A stretch of 64,000 bases of DNA from Aquimarina sp. U1-2 (GCF_017897595.1 NZ_JAGKIK010000001.1:434001-498000); one strand, 5' to 3'; shown: positions 1 to 9,864, numbered from the stretch's first letter. A program made the numbers and translations. Notes: generated by a model not told the origin, from the letters alone.

Positions 1-18
1 TTATACTCAAACAAGCGA

Positions 19-26
19 CAAAGATA
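19..26 (-). promoter_or_regulatory. Candidate -7 box of a leftward gene outside the window
   Basis: On the minus strand this reads TATCTTTG, the Bacteroidota -7 consensus (TAnnTTTG). No TTTG lies at the usual -33 distance, so support is from the -7 box alone. It would drive a gene left of base 1. Confidence 0.35.
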
Positions 27-658
27 ACAGAAATTCTAGTCTACACTATGAACTACTCTTGACTTTTTAATTTTAACTAGTATTTAGAAATTAGAAAAAG
101 TCAAAAGGAGTTCTTATGTGACGAAGTATCATTTGTGTATACTACTACAAAAACAATCACTCTATCTAATAGTTTTAGACAACTTAGAACCTTTGACCTA
201 TTGTTGAGGTGGCTTACATGAAGTAAAAAAAGGGTAAGAACGCCATAAAAGAGGACGGCACTCCCGATAACGGGATTTATAGGTTTCTTACGTTTTCCTT
301 CTCCTAATGCCCCGGTATGAACCTCTTAACCGGTACTTGGAGCCGATGGTCATTCTTACCCGGTATCAAAAATACTAATTTCAATACTATGATGGTACAT
401 GAAGTTTAATTTTAATCCGGTTTAATAGGAGTTATTTTATTTTTGAATCAAAGAAAAGTTACAACTATATAATGGGCTTAGCGCTACCTATAAAAACACT
501 AACTGCTGCATTATGAGAATTTGTAGAGTTGCGATAAAGGATTAAAGGAGCTATACAAAGATTGGTTTATTTCATACGTCCTAATTATAGTAATTACCGA
601 ACAACAAATTAATTATAAAAAACACAGGTAACCACTACGTTCTCATAATAAAAATTTT

Positions 659-880
659 AACCCGGATTATGTATCAGAATTTCGTAATGAGGGTTGAAAT
701 ACCACGACAAAGCATTGCTTTGGGCGAGACGTAGCGTTGGAAGAGTGTTTTCTCGATCTTAGCATAGCGGTCTTCCCTGAGCGGAGTCTAAGGGCTACAG
801 TGATATTGAAAAATACAGCGCAGCGTTTTTTTGAAGGTATTTTAAGCCGTAATAGATTTCATAATGCATAATCCGGGTTT
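659..880. repeat. Dispersed inverted-repeat element, copy A (222 bp)
   Basis: Starts AACCCGGATTATGTAT and ends ATGCATAATCCGGGTTT, so the ends are inverted repeats of about 16 bp with one mismatch. It shares internal blocks with the copies at 34132-34332 and 59473-59643: AGAATTTCGT near the left end, GTAGCGTTGGAAGAGTG in the middle (shared with copy B), and AAGCCGTAATAGAT near the right end. A short hairpin CAAAGC-ATT-GCTTTG lies in the left half. It has no reading frame. It resembles a MITE- or REP-like non-autonomous element; I do not recognise the family. Confidence 0.85.
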
Positions 881-962
881 AAATATTCCCTTTGGTGAAG
901 AATTTTTTTAAAATTTAGGAAGACTCGTTTCCTGTAAATTTCTTCGTAACTTATACACAAAA

Positions 963-2390
963 ATGCGAATTCTTATTACGGGAACCAATGGGTATATTGG
1001 TATGCGCCTCTTACCTCTTTTGCTAGAGGATGGTCATGATGTTATCTGCTGTGTACGGGATCAAAATAGACTTTCGATTGATCAGGAAACCAGAGAAAAG
1101 GTTTCCATCATAGAGATCGATTTCTTGCATGAACCTAATATTTCTAAAATTCCATACGATATTGATGCGGCTTACTATTTAATTCATTCGATGAGCTCTT
1201 CTACCACTGATTTTGATAAAAAAGAAGAAATTTCTGCTCAGCACTTTAACACCTATGTTAGTCACACTCGCATAAAACAAGTAATTTATCTGAGTGGTAT
1301 TGTTAATGAAAAAAACCTATCTAAACATTTATGGTCCAGAAAAAATGTAGAAGAAACGCTATATAAAGGTAGTTATCATCTTACCGTATTGCGCTCGGGT
1401 ATCATTGTAGGTTCTGGGAGTTCTTCTTTTGAAATTATTCGGGATTTATGCGAAAAATTACCTGTTATGATCACTCCCAAATGGGTCAATACCAAAACAC
1501 AACCTATAGCGATAAGGGATGTTCTCAATTTTATGACCGGGGTATTAGGAAATTCAAATTGTTACAATCAATCTTATGACATAAGCGGTCCTGATGTCAT
1601 GACTTACAAACAGATGCTACTGCAATATGCAAAAGCTCGTGGTATTCGATTGTATATAGCGACACTCCCTATCATGACACCTAAACTATCCTCGTACTGG
1701 TTATATTTTGTAACCTCTACATCTTACAAATTGGCACTTAATCTTGTAGACAGTATGACTATACCGGTGATTGCTAATGATAACCGCCTACAAGAACTGC
1801 TAGATATAACTCCTATGAATTATAGAAAAGCACTAGAACTCGCTTTTATAAAAATAGAACAAAATCAAGTCGTATCGAGCTGGAAGGATTCTATGATTAG
1901 TGGTCGGTTTAAAATAAACCTGCAAAAATATATTACCGTACCAAAAAACGGATGTTTTATAGATCACAAAACAATCAAATTGAATGATGCTAAGCAAGCG
2001 CTAGAACGCATATGGAAAATTGGAGGTGAAACAGGATGGTATTACGGAAATTGGCTATGGAAAATTCGGGGGTATTTTGATAAGGCTTTTGGCGGAGTTG
2101 GGCTAAGACGTGGTAGAACCAATCCTAACGCCATCTATTCTGGAGATGCGCTGGATTTTTGGAGAGTGTTAGTTGCCGATAAGAAAAATAAGCGATTATT
2201 GTTATTTGCTGAAATGAAGGTTCCCGGAGAAGCCTGGCTCGAGTTTGATATCGATGATCATAATGTGCTGCACCAAACGGCTACGTTTCGACCTAGAGGA
2301 ATCTGGGGGAGACTCTACTGGTACGTGATGGTACCGTTTCACTATTTTATTTTTGGCGGAATGATTCGAAAAATTGCAGCTCTGAAATGA
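963..2390 (+). CDS. NAD(P)-binding SDR-type oxidoreductase with C-terminal DUF2867 domain
   Basis: Predicted 475-residue cytoplasmic protein. The N-terminus carries the Rossmann glycine motif TGTNGYIG (residues 6-13) of atypical/extended short-chain dehydrogenases, and an NmrA-like fold continues to about residue 290. The C-terminal third (about 335-475), rich in Trp and Gly with WYYGNWLWKIRG and a FWRVL segment, looks like the DUF2867 domain that is commonly fused to such dehydrogenases. The classical YxxxK catalytic pair is not clear, so it may bind a dinucleotide without being a standard dehydrogenase; the substrate is unknown. The inverted-repeat element ends 82 bp upstream. Family assignment is firm, function is not. 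Confidence 0.85.
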   Translation: MRILITGTNGYIGMRLLPLLLEDGHDVICCVRDQNRLSIDQETREKVSIIEIDFLHEPNISKIPYDIDAAYYLIHSMSSSTTDFDKKEEISAQHFNTYVSHTRIKQVIYLSGIVNEKNLSKHLWSRKNVEETLYKGSYHLTVLRSGIIVGSGSSSFEIIRDLCEKLPVMITPKWVNTKTQPIAIRDVLNFMTGVLGNSNCYNQSYDISGPDVMTYKQMLLQYAKARGIRLYIATLPIMTPKLSSYWLYFVTSTSYKLALNLVDSMTIPVIANDNRLQELLDITPMNYRKALELAFIKIEQNQVVSSWKDSMISGRFKINLQKYITVPKNGCFIDHKTIKLNDAKQALERIWKIGGETGWYYGNWLWKIRGYFDKAFGGVGLRRGRTNPNAIYSGDALDFWRVLVADKKNKRLLLFAEMKVPGEAWLEFDIDDHNVLHQTATFRPRGIWGRLYWYVMVPFHYFIFGGMIRKIAALK

Positions 2391-2471
2391 TTTTTTACAA
2401 GATAAAATGCAAAATTCATCGACAAATAACATTATTGTCCGTATTTTTTTTTATATTTAAGAAAAAACCGA

Positions 2472-3101
2472 ATGAACCGACTTTTATTGTTTCTCATCTT
2501 ATTTGTATTATTTTCAGGTTGTACTACTGAAAAAGCAAAGGATGTAGAATTGAATAATCTCGTTTCATTACTTATTGGTAATTTTTCTAATGCAGAGCAA
2601 GCAAAGGACGATCCGAGTTTTGCCCATTTGAGCTTGATCAACGTTCAGATTTGGGAAGAAAGACCCGGAATTTGGATCTATTCCAAAATTTCTGACATTG
2701 AGCAAAACTATATCTACAGTGAGCGTATAGTAAACTATAACACCATTGATTCTACTAAATTCTCGAGTACTAGTTACACGATACCCAAAAAGAAAAACTA
2801 CCAATACGACTGGGAAGATGTAACCACCTTTGATGCGATACCTTTTAAAGAATTAAATAAAAGAGACGGTTGCGATATGTATTTCTCAAAGAAAACATCT
2901 ACTATTTATTCTGGAAAAATAAAAAAAGGAGTATGTATGAGTCGCTTGGAAGGAGTGCACTATCTCACTAGCTCCTTGGTACTTAGTAAGGATAAGATAT
3001 CTATATGGACTAAAGGGTATGACGAAAAAGGCAAGCAGGTCTGGGGAAAAATCAAGGGTCCGTATAAATATAAAAGAATAACCGAAACATCTAGTTTGTA
3101 A
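2472..3101 (+). CDS. CpcT/CpeT-like lipoprotein
   Basis: 209 residues. A hydrophobic N-terminus ends in the lipobox FSGC (Cys17), so the product should be an outer-membrane or periplasmic lipoprotein. The body (LVSLLIGNFSNAEQAKDDPSF, IWIYSKISD, GVCMSRLEG, WGKIKGPYKYKR) resembles the CpcT/CpeT chromophore-lyase family. That family's bilin-lyase role was worked out in cyanobacteria; with no phycobiliproteins expected here, the native role is unknown. It lies 81 bp after the dehydrogenase gene on the same strand, and its end overlaps the convergent Rrf2 gene by 11 bp. The motif match is moderate. Confidence 0.75.
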   Translation: MNRLLLFLILFVLFSGCTTEKAKDVELNNLVSLLIGNFSNAEQAKDDPSFAHLSLINVQIWEERPGIWIYSKISDIEQNYIYSERIVNYNTIDSTKFSSTSYTIPKKKNYQYDWEDVTTFDAIPFKELNKRDGCDMYFSKKTSTIYSGKIKKGVCMSRLEGVHYLTSSLVLSKDKISIWTKGYDEKGKQVWGKIKGPYKYKRITETSSL

Positions 3102-3501
3102 AATCAGCCAACGTTTTATTTTCTAACACTTTTAACGTATTATCTCTTACTTCGATCATTAAGCTATGCACAGCGCAAGTATCTTCATCTGGACAATCAT
3201 CACATTTTTCGTAAAAATTAAGACTTACGCAAGGCAGCATGGCAATAGGGCCTTCTAGAACTCTAATTATTGCAGCCATAAAAATTTCTTTAGGTTCTTT
3301 GATTAAATAATACCCACCTCCCTTACCTTTTTTGGAGCCTAAAAAACCGTTTTTTCTTAAGGTAAGTAAAATGCTTTCTAAAAACTTTTGAGAAATATTT
3401 TCCTGCTCTGCAATTTCAGAAATTTGCACCGGATGACTACATTTTCTTCTAGCAATGTATGTAAGTGCTTTTAATCCATATTTTGTTTTTTTTGAAAGCA
3501 T
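3091..3501 (-). CDS. Rrf2-family transcriptional regulator
   Basis: 136 residues. An N-terminal winged helix (SKKTKYGLKALTYIARR, then a recognition helix around NISQKFLESILLTLRKNG) is followed by the glycine-rich wing GSKKGKGGGYYL, the standard Rrf2 arrangement. Four cysteines (91, 100, 103, 109) lie where family members such as IscR and NsrR hold an Fe-S cluster, so redox or iron sensing is plausible. It is the last gene of a leftward run after ctlX, 7 bp away, and may be co-transcribed with the amidinohydrolase genes. Its target genes cannot be read from the sequence. Confidence 0.9.
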   Translation of the reverse strand: MLSKKTKYGLKALTYIARRKCSHPVQISEIAEQENISQKFLESILLTLRKNGFLGSKKGKGGGYYLIKEPKEIFMAAIIRVLEGPIAMLPCVSLNFYEKCDDCPDEDTCAVHSLMIEVRDNTLKVLENKTLADFTN

Positions 3502-3508
3502 AGTACTA

Positions 3509-4435
3509 TCATTTATTAGGCAAAAATACCTCAGCCATCATACATCGCGCGCTTCCTCCACCCAAGGTTTCTATAGTATTAAGGTTGCTATGTAAAATGT
3601 CACAGTGCTTTTTAATCGCTTTAATTTGATGTGTAGTAAGACTGTGATAAGCCGCAGACGACATTACAAGATACTGTTTATCCCCCGAACCTACAACCTG
3701 CAATACGTTACCCGCAAAACTAGTAACTTGATCCTCTGTAATTTGAATAATCTCTTTATGATCTTTTCTTAAATGAGTGACCAAATTTTTTCTTTCCTTT
3801 CGGTCGTCTACGCAATCTAGACATACTATAGCAAAGGTATTGGCCACACCCATCATTACATTAGTATGATAGATGGGTAATCGTTTTTTTTCAACAGTTT
3901 GATATGCTGTAAATATTACGGGAGTATATTCAAAATCTTCACAAAATTCTAATAACAAATCCTCATCAGCCCTTGGTGAGAGTGCACAATATGCTTTTCT
4001 ATTCACTCTATCCAGAACCAAGCTGCCGGTACCTTCTAAAAAGATTTCCTCCTCTTCAGCTTTGGTGTAATCGATAATATTCTTAATCTTAAAACCCGAT
4101 GATTCTACAGTATCTAACACTTTTGGTCTACGTTCTCTTCTTCTATTTTCGGCAAACATGGGGTATAGTCCAACATCTCCGTTTTCATGAAAAGAAATCC
4201 AATTGTTAGGGAAAATAGAATCGGGAGTATTGTTATCTGGATCATCATCGATAACAATCACGTGCACCCCGATATTTCTAAGCGCCGACACAAAATCATC
4301 AAATTCTTGTTGTGCCTTGGTGTTAGCGTCGATTATTTTTACATTCTCTTGATAATAATTATTCACTGCTGTCTCTTCATTCATCCTGAAGCGTACTGGG
4401 CGAATCATCAGTATGGTATCGGTAACTTGTTTCAT
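3509..4435 (-). CDS. ctlX: CtlX-type citrulline hydrolase (amidinotransferase fold)
   Basis: 308 residues of the guanidino-group modifying (pentein) superfamily. CtlX proteins are linked to citrulline breakdown to ornithine. Visible active-site elements are an early Asp/Asn patch (SIFPNNWISF, 73-82), LEGTGS (133-138), the catalytic His190 in YHTNVMM, and the nucleophile Cys298 in GGGSARCMMAEVF near the C-terminus. Length fits the family. The gene sits 15 bp downstream of a second pentein enzyme gene and 7 bp upstream of an Rrf2 regulator, all leftward, suggesting one transcription unit for citrulline/arginine-derivative use. A cytoplasmic location is expected because no signal peptide is seen. 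Confidence 0.88.
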   Translation of the reverse strand: MKQVTDTILMIRPVRFRMNEETAVNNYYQENVKIIDANTKAQQEFDDFVSALRNIGVHVIVIDDDPDNNTPDSIFPNNWISFHENGDVGLYPMFAENRRRERRPKVLDTVESSGFKIKNIIDYTKAEEEEIFLEGTGSLVLDRVNRKAYCALSPRADEDLLLEFCEDFEYTPVIFTAYQTVEKKRLPIYHTNVMMGVANTFAIVCLDCVDDRKERKNLVTHLRKDHKEIIQITEDQVTSFAGNVLQVVGSGDKQYLVMSSAAYHSLTTHQIKAIKKHCDILHSNLNTIETLGGGSARCMMAEVFLPNK

Positions 4436-4450
4436 ATTGATTTACAATAA

Positions 4451-5368
4451 TTAATCTCTAATTAACGGCATTGTGGAACACCTCAACAAGCCTTCTTGTT
4501 TAGCAATTTCAGCATAGGGTACTTCTTCGACCACAATATTTAAACTTCGAAGCCACGTATTAAGCCTTGTAAAATTTTTTTCAGAAATTACTATATCTTC
4601 TGCAATTGAAAATATATTAGAATTCATATGATACATCTCGTCTTTATTAATATGAAATACATTCTCTTTTCCGAAGAAATTTATCAAGTATTCATAATCT
4701 GATAGCTCTCTAAAACCTTCTTTATGAATAATCGCTTTATTTTTACCTACAGGCTGAAAACAGCAATCCAAATGCAGTGCGTTTTCTTTCGGATCTTTCA
4801 TTGATTTATTAAGATCAAATTCTTTTACCGTTTTGTTAGGAAAAAGAGACTGTATGTATGCTACTCCTTTCATATTTGTGCGAGCTACAATACAATCGGG
4901 ATAATCCTCTCCCTTGTAAGTCCCTATAAAAACATGATCATTATGAATCATAATATCACCCCCTTCAAAATGGATATCTTCAGAAGGTGCTTTACGTACT
5001 TTTTCAGGAGATATTTCATCGATTACATGTTGTATTGCTTTGATTTCTTTTTCGCGATGCGGAAGAATATTTGACTTAACGAAGGTATCATCAATCACCA
5101 AAGCTATATCTCTAGCAAAAATCTGATTATAATTTTCGATAACTTTAGGGCGGTATACCTTTACATCGTACTTTTCAAAAACGTTGGCAACAGCCTTCAT
5201 TTCGCTGATCATATCCTTTTCTTTGGGATAAGTACCCGCTTTTATATGTGCTATAGACTTTGGATCGTAGGCGTCCTCTATTTTTGGTATGGGTCCGTTA
5301 CTTGTGGCTATTCCTAAAACTACAGCTCTAAGCCTGGATGTTTCGTTCTGTATATTTAAATTCAACAA
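4451..5368 (-). CDS. Dimethylarginine dimethylaminohydrolase / arginine deiminase-like enzyme
   Basis: 305 residues, pentein fold. Motifs in order: FARD (84-87), FEGGD (134-138), HLDC with catalytic His199, and LLRCSTMPLIRD at the extreme C-terminus with the nucleophile Cys297. These fit an enzyme hydrolysing arginine or methylated arginine to citrulline; the exact substrate cannot be settled by eye. A TAA stop lies two codons above the proposed start, and there is no ATG before the conserved N-terminus. Translation therefore probably starts at TTG (5366-5368), giving LNLNIQNETSRLRAVVLG as in relatives. Its product would feed the adjacent CtlX. It follows gltA in the same direction, 445 bp away. 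Confidence 0.85.
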   Translation of the reverse strand: MLNLNIQNETSRLRAVVLGIATSNGPIPKIEDAYDPKSIAHIKAGTYPKEKDMISEMKAVANVFEKYDVKVYRPKVIENYNQIFARDIALVIDDTFVKSNILPHREKEIKAIQHVIDEISPEKVRKAPSEDIHFEGGDIMIHNDHVFIGTYKGEDYPDCIVARTNMKGVAYIQSLFPNKTVKEFDLNKSMKDPKENALHLDCCFQPVGKNKAIIHKEGFRELSDYEYLINFFGKENVFHINKDEMYHMNSNIFSIAEDIVISEKNFTRLNTWLRSLNIVVEEVPYAEIAKQEGLLRCSTMPLIRD

Positions 5369-5445
5369 AATTTATATTTAAATGTAGATACTATTTTAGC
5401 GCATTAGATTTTTTTATTTAAAATCTGTCATTTTGTATTATTTGA

Positions 5446-5453
5446 CAAAAATA
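5446..5453 (-). promoter_or_regulatory. Candidate -7 box for the amidinohydrolase-ctlX-Rrf2 run
   Basis: On the minus strand this reads TATTTTTG, fitting TAnnTTTG, about 78 bp upstream of the proposed TTG start. No TTTG is seen at -33, so it is weak. Confidence 0.3.
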
Positions 5454-5536
5454 GAATAAAGATTGAATAGTTAGAATAATCTCAAGCTAAATCAATAGTG
5501 AATACTATGAATAGTATAAAGCATAAAGGTCGGTAG

Positions 5537-5740
5537 CTAGTTACCTGTACGATGAAAATGCAAAAGCCCACTATCTGATTGATCAAAATTGAAGCCTACC
5601 CTCGAAGACGAAAAATTGTCGACTGCGCTACCATTAATACCTTTCGCAATATTCTGAAAATCAGAAATCAAACCATCCTGAGGCATTGTACCCTTTGGCG
5701 GTGCCTATAACACCTCTCTAAATCCCTTACTGAAATCAGT
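5537..5740 (-). pseudogene. Decayed reading frame, unknown family
   Basis: Read leftward, one frame gives protein-like sequence interrupted by a TAG: TDFSKGFREVL, stop (5705-5707), APPKGTMPQDGLISDFQ, then about 40 more residues ending GLLHFHRTGN and a stop at 5537-5539. A further TAA (5741-5743) precedes it. The 49 codons from the ATG at 5684-5686 could be an intact small gene, but sensible sequence on both sides of the TAG suggests the 3' remnant of a larger gene. I do not recognise the family. It lies between gltA and the amidinohydrolase gene. Confidence 0.4.
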
Positions 5741-5766
5741 TTATAGGTTAACCCTTAAAAACTTAA

Positions 5767-5791
5767 AAAGCGTTGAAGTGATCAACGCTTT
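5767..5791 (-). terminator. Intrinsic terminator after gltA
   Basis: AAAGCGTTGA and TCAACGCTTT form a perfect 10-bp stem with loop AGTGA, 22 bp past the gltA stop. On the minus strand it is followed by TTAAGTTTTTAAG, so it fits a leftward terminator. Confidence 0.8.
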
Positions 5792-5813
5792 GATATATTA
5801 GAGATATTATAAG

Positions 5814-7100
5814 TTAGCGATTAGTGATCGCTGTAAATTTTCTATGATTTTCTCCTATATAAATTTGTCTGGGTCTTCCAATAGGTTCTTTACGCAAACG
5901 CATTTCTCTCCATTGTGCGATCCAACCTGGTAACCTTCCTAGTGCAAACATTACTGTAAACATATCTGTAGGGATACCTAAAGCTCTATAAATGATACCT
6001 GAGTAAAAATCTACGTTAGGATATAATTTTCTCTGTACAAAATAATCATCTTTTAATGCTACCTCTGCCAATCCCTTTGCGATATCAAGAACAGGATCTT
6101 CTATACCAAGGTCGCTTAGAACTTCTTCTGCGGATTTTTTAATAATCTTTGCTCTGGGATCAAAGTTTTTATATACTCTATGTCCAAAGCCCATAAGGCG
6201 AAATGGATCGTTTTTATCCTTTGCTTTGGCTATATATTTTGCAGTATCTCCACCATCTTCTCGTATAGCTTCTAGCATTTCAATCACTGCCTGATTAGCA
6301 CCCCCATGTAACGGTCCCCAAAGGGCAGAAATACCCGCAGATAATGACGCGAATAATCCAGCATGCGAAGAACCCACTATTCTTACCGTAGAAGTCGAAC
6401 AATTTTGCTCGTGATCTGCATGAAGAATTAATAATTTGTCTAAGGCATCATTTACGATTTTATTGGCTTCGTAGGATTGATTAGGCTTAGAAAACATCAT
6501 TTTATGTAGATTTTCTACATAGCCTAAAGAATTGTCTCCATAATCTAAAGGTAGACTTTTCTTTTTTCTCATAGTCCAGGCAGCCAGCACAGGAAATTTT
6601 GCTAAAATTTTTACAATCGCATCATACATAGCTTCTTCAGAATCTACATCTACCGATCCGGGGTTAAAGGCAATTAAGGCACTGGTTAGCGATGATAATA
6701 CGCCCATAGGGTGAGCACTTTTGGGAAAACCATCGAGGATTTTCTTCATGTCTTCATCTACCTGAGATTCTTCTTTGATGTCTTTATCAAATTTCTCTAA
6801 CTGTTCTGAAGTAGGAAGCTCACCAAATATTAATAAATAGCATACTTCCAAAAAATCTGCTTTTTCTGCTAGTTCTTCAATTGAATATCCACGGTATCTT
6901 AGAATTCCTTTTTCTCCATCTAAAAAAGTGATCGCACTCTCGCAGCTTCCTGTGTTTTTATAACCGGGATCAATAGTGGTAACTCCACCGGTATCTGCTC
7001 TTAGCGTTTTAATATCGATTCCTAATTCGTCTTCAGTTCCTTTTATAATTGGGAACTCATATTTATTACCGTCAATCTCTAACGTAGCTATTTTTGTCAT
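5814..7100 (-). CDS. gltA: Citrate synthase
   Basis: 428 residues, the length of type II (hexameric-type) citrate synthases. It condenses oxaloacetate and acetyl-CoA to citrate in the first TCA-cycle step, in the cytoplasm. Visible signatures are HADHEQNCSTSTVR, GPLHGGANQAVIEML with the active-site His, and MGFGHRVYKNFDPRA with the second catalytic His and oxaloacetate-binding Arg. The N-terminal beta domain (residues 1-50) and FLDGEKGILRYRGYSIEEL are typical. It follows eno on the same strand after 173 bp and a terminator, so it probably has its own promoter. A near-consensus TATATTTC lies at 7147-7154 on the minus strand. Confidence 0.97.
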   Translation of the reverse strand: MTKIATLEIDGNKYEFPIIKGTEDELGIDIKTLRADTGGVTTIDPGYKNTGSCESAITFLDGEKGILRYRGYSIEELAEKADFLEVCYLLIFGELPTSEQLEKFDKDIKEESQVDEDMKKILDGFPKSAHPMGVLSSLTSALIAFNPGSVDVDSEEAMYDAIVKILAKFPVLAAWTMRKKKSLPLDYGDNSLGYVENLHKMMFSKPNQSYEANKIVNDALDKLLILHADHEQNCSTSTVRIVGSSHAGLFASLSAGISALWGPLHGGANQAVIEMLEAIREDGGDTAKYIAKAKDKNDPFRLMGFGHRVYKNFDPRAKIIKKSAEEVLSDLGIEDPVLDIAKGLAEVALKDDYFVQRKLYPNVDFYSGIIYRALGIPTDMFTVMFALGRLPGWIAQWREMRLRKEPIGRPRQIYIGENHRKFTAITNR

Positions 7101-7224
7101 ATGAATATTTAGAATTTTGCTATTATATTAAGGGTTGCTAAAATACGAAATATAGTGTTAAAATAGTATTAATCATTATATCATTTTCCCGTTCATTATA
7201 GGAATTCCAAAAACTGATATAAAA

Positions 7225-7255
7225 AAAATAGGTTGTCAAATTGACAACCTATTTT
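7225..7255 (-). terminator. Intrinsic terminator after eno
   Basis: AAAATAGGTTGTC pairs perfectly with GACAACCTATTTT around a 5-base loop. On the minus strand the stem runs into at least eight U, 18 bp past the eno stop, so it is a strong leftward terminator. Confidence 0.85.
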
Positions 7256-7273
7256 CTATGAAATTATATCATA

Positions 7274-8647
<1,374 letters not shown>

Positions 8648-8742
8648 TTATTGCAGAACTCTCAATATTTTAGTTAAGTTATCAACTATAACGTTATAGA
8701 TATCTATACGAATTCATACATCAATATGCTTTCAAAATAATA

Positions 8743-9864
8743 CTACGACACCGTAACTTTACTCTTTTTAATTTGCGCTATAAAATCATCAAAAAGGTAT
8801 GAAGAATCGTTAGGCCCCGGACTGGCTTCTGGATGATATTGAACAGAGAAACAGTTTTTACTTTTCAATCTAATGCCCGCCACAGTATGATCATTAAGAT
8901 GTATATGTGTAATTTCTACATCATTGTGATTTTCTGTTTCTTCTTTGTTAATAGCAAAACCATGATTTTGAGATGTAATTTCACCTTTCCCCGTACGTAA
9001 ATTTTTTACCGGATGGTTTATCCCTCGATGTCCATGGTGCATTTTATACGTGCTAATTCCATTAGCCAGAGCTATTACCTGATGACCTAAGCATATACCA
9101 AAGAGCGGCAAATCTCTTTCTAATATTTCTTTGGCACATTGTATGGCCTCAGTTAAAGGTTCTGGATCTCCTGGTCCGTTGGATAAAAAATAACCATCGG
9201 GTTGCCATTCATTCATTTCTTTGAAGGAAGCGTTATAAGGAAAAACTTGAATGTATGCATCTCTACTAGCCAGGTTGCGCAATATATTTTTCTTTATACC
9301 AATATCTAATGCAGAAATTTTATACGTGGCATTAGGATCCCCGTAGAAATAAGGTTTAGCTGTCGAGACTTTTGAAGCTAGTTCTAATCCATTCATGTTG
9401 GGAACTGCTGCTAGTTGTTCCTTTAATTGATCTATAGTATCTATCTCGGTAGAAATGACTGCATTCATAGCGCCGTTGTCTCTTATATAGCTTACTAGTG
9501 CACGTGTATCTACATCTGAAATAGCCAATAAATTGTTTTTCTCAAGGAATTCTTGTAACGAGCTATCTGCGCGATCTCTAGAATATTCGTAGCTAAAATT
9601 TTTAACGATAAGACCGGCAATTTTAATAGCATCAGATTCTATCTCGTCGTCATTTGCACCATAATTACCTATATGCGCATTTGTCGCCACCATTAACTGG
9701 CCATAGTACGAGGGATCTGTAAAAATTTCTTGATAACCGGTCATCCCAGTATTAAAACATACTTCACCAAAGGCACTACCTGCTTTACCCACCGCTTTTC
9801 CATGAAAGATTGTTCCATCTGCTAATAAGACAATTGCTTTCTTTCGGGATTGATATTTCATCAT
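8743..9864 (-). CDS. carA: Carbamoyl-phosphate synthase small subunit
   Basis: 373 residues. Glutamine-hydrolysing subunit that passes ammonia to CarB for carbamoyl phosphate, used for pyrimidines and arginine. The N-terminal CPSase domain (VLLADGTIFHGKAVG, FNTGMTGYQEIFTDPSY) is followed by a class I amidotransferase domain with Cys258 in FGICLGHQ and His344/Glu346 in QYHPEASPGP. There are two adjacent ATG codons, so the protein may start one residue later. It lies after rplQ, separated by the superoperon terminator. carB is not in the window. Confidence 0.97.
   Translation of the reverse strand: MMKYQSRKKAIVLLADGTIFHGKAVGKAGSAFGEVCFNTGMTGYQEIFTDPSYYGQLMVATNAHIGNYGANDDEIESDAIKIAGLIVKNFSYEYSRDRADSSLQEFLEKNNLLAISDVDTRALVSYIRDNGAMNAVISTEIDTIDQLKEQLAAVPNMNGLELASKVSTAKPYFYGDPNATYKISALDIGIKKNILRNLASRDAYIQVFPYNASFKEMNEWQPDGYFLSNGPGDPEPLTEAIQCAKEILERDLPLFGICLGHQVIALANGISTYKMHHGHRGINHPVKNLRTGKGEITSQNHGFAINKEETENHNDVEITHIHLNDHTVAGIRLKSKNCFSVQYHPEASPGPNDSSYLFDDFIAQIKKSKVTVS

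Larger units (their letters stand above)
1..962. other. Long intergenic region, no gene recognised
   Basis: No convincing reading frame is seen on either strand. Bases 27-658 are AT-rich apart from a GC-richer island at about 230-365, which holds a small hairpin (TCCCG-ATAA-CGGGA, 262-275) and three CCGGTA hexamers (312, 330, 360). A dispersed inverted-repeat element fills 659-880. A consensus -7 box on the minus strand at 19-26 suggests that a leftward gene starts just outside the window, so this would be the spacer between divergent genes. Confidence 0.7.
5369..5813. other. gltA-amidinohydrolase spacer
   Basis: This 445 bp spacer between two leftward genes holds the gltA terminator hairpin (5767-5791), a decayed reading frame (5537-5740) and an AT-rich leader with a candidate -7 box (5446-5453). 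Nothing else is recognised. Confidence 0.6.

Noticed and set aside
82..354. Reading the complement of this stretch left to right without reversing it gives about 90 codons of protein-like sequence ending GELAMNLGYQ and a stop.
   Set aside because: No polymerase or ribosome reads DNA in that direction. True reverse-strand frames are broken, and a correctly oriented -7 box and the neighbouring repeat speak against an assembly error. Treated as chance.
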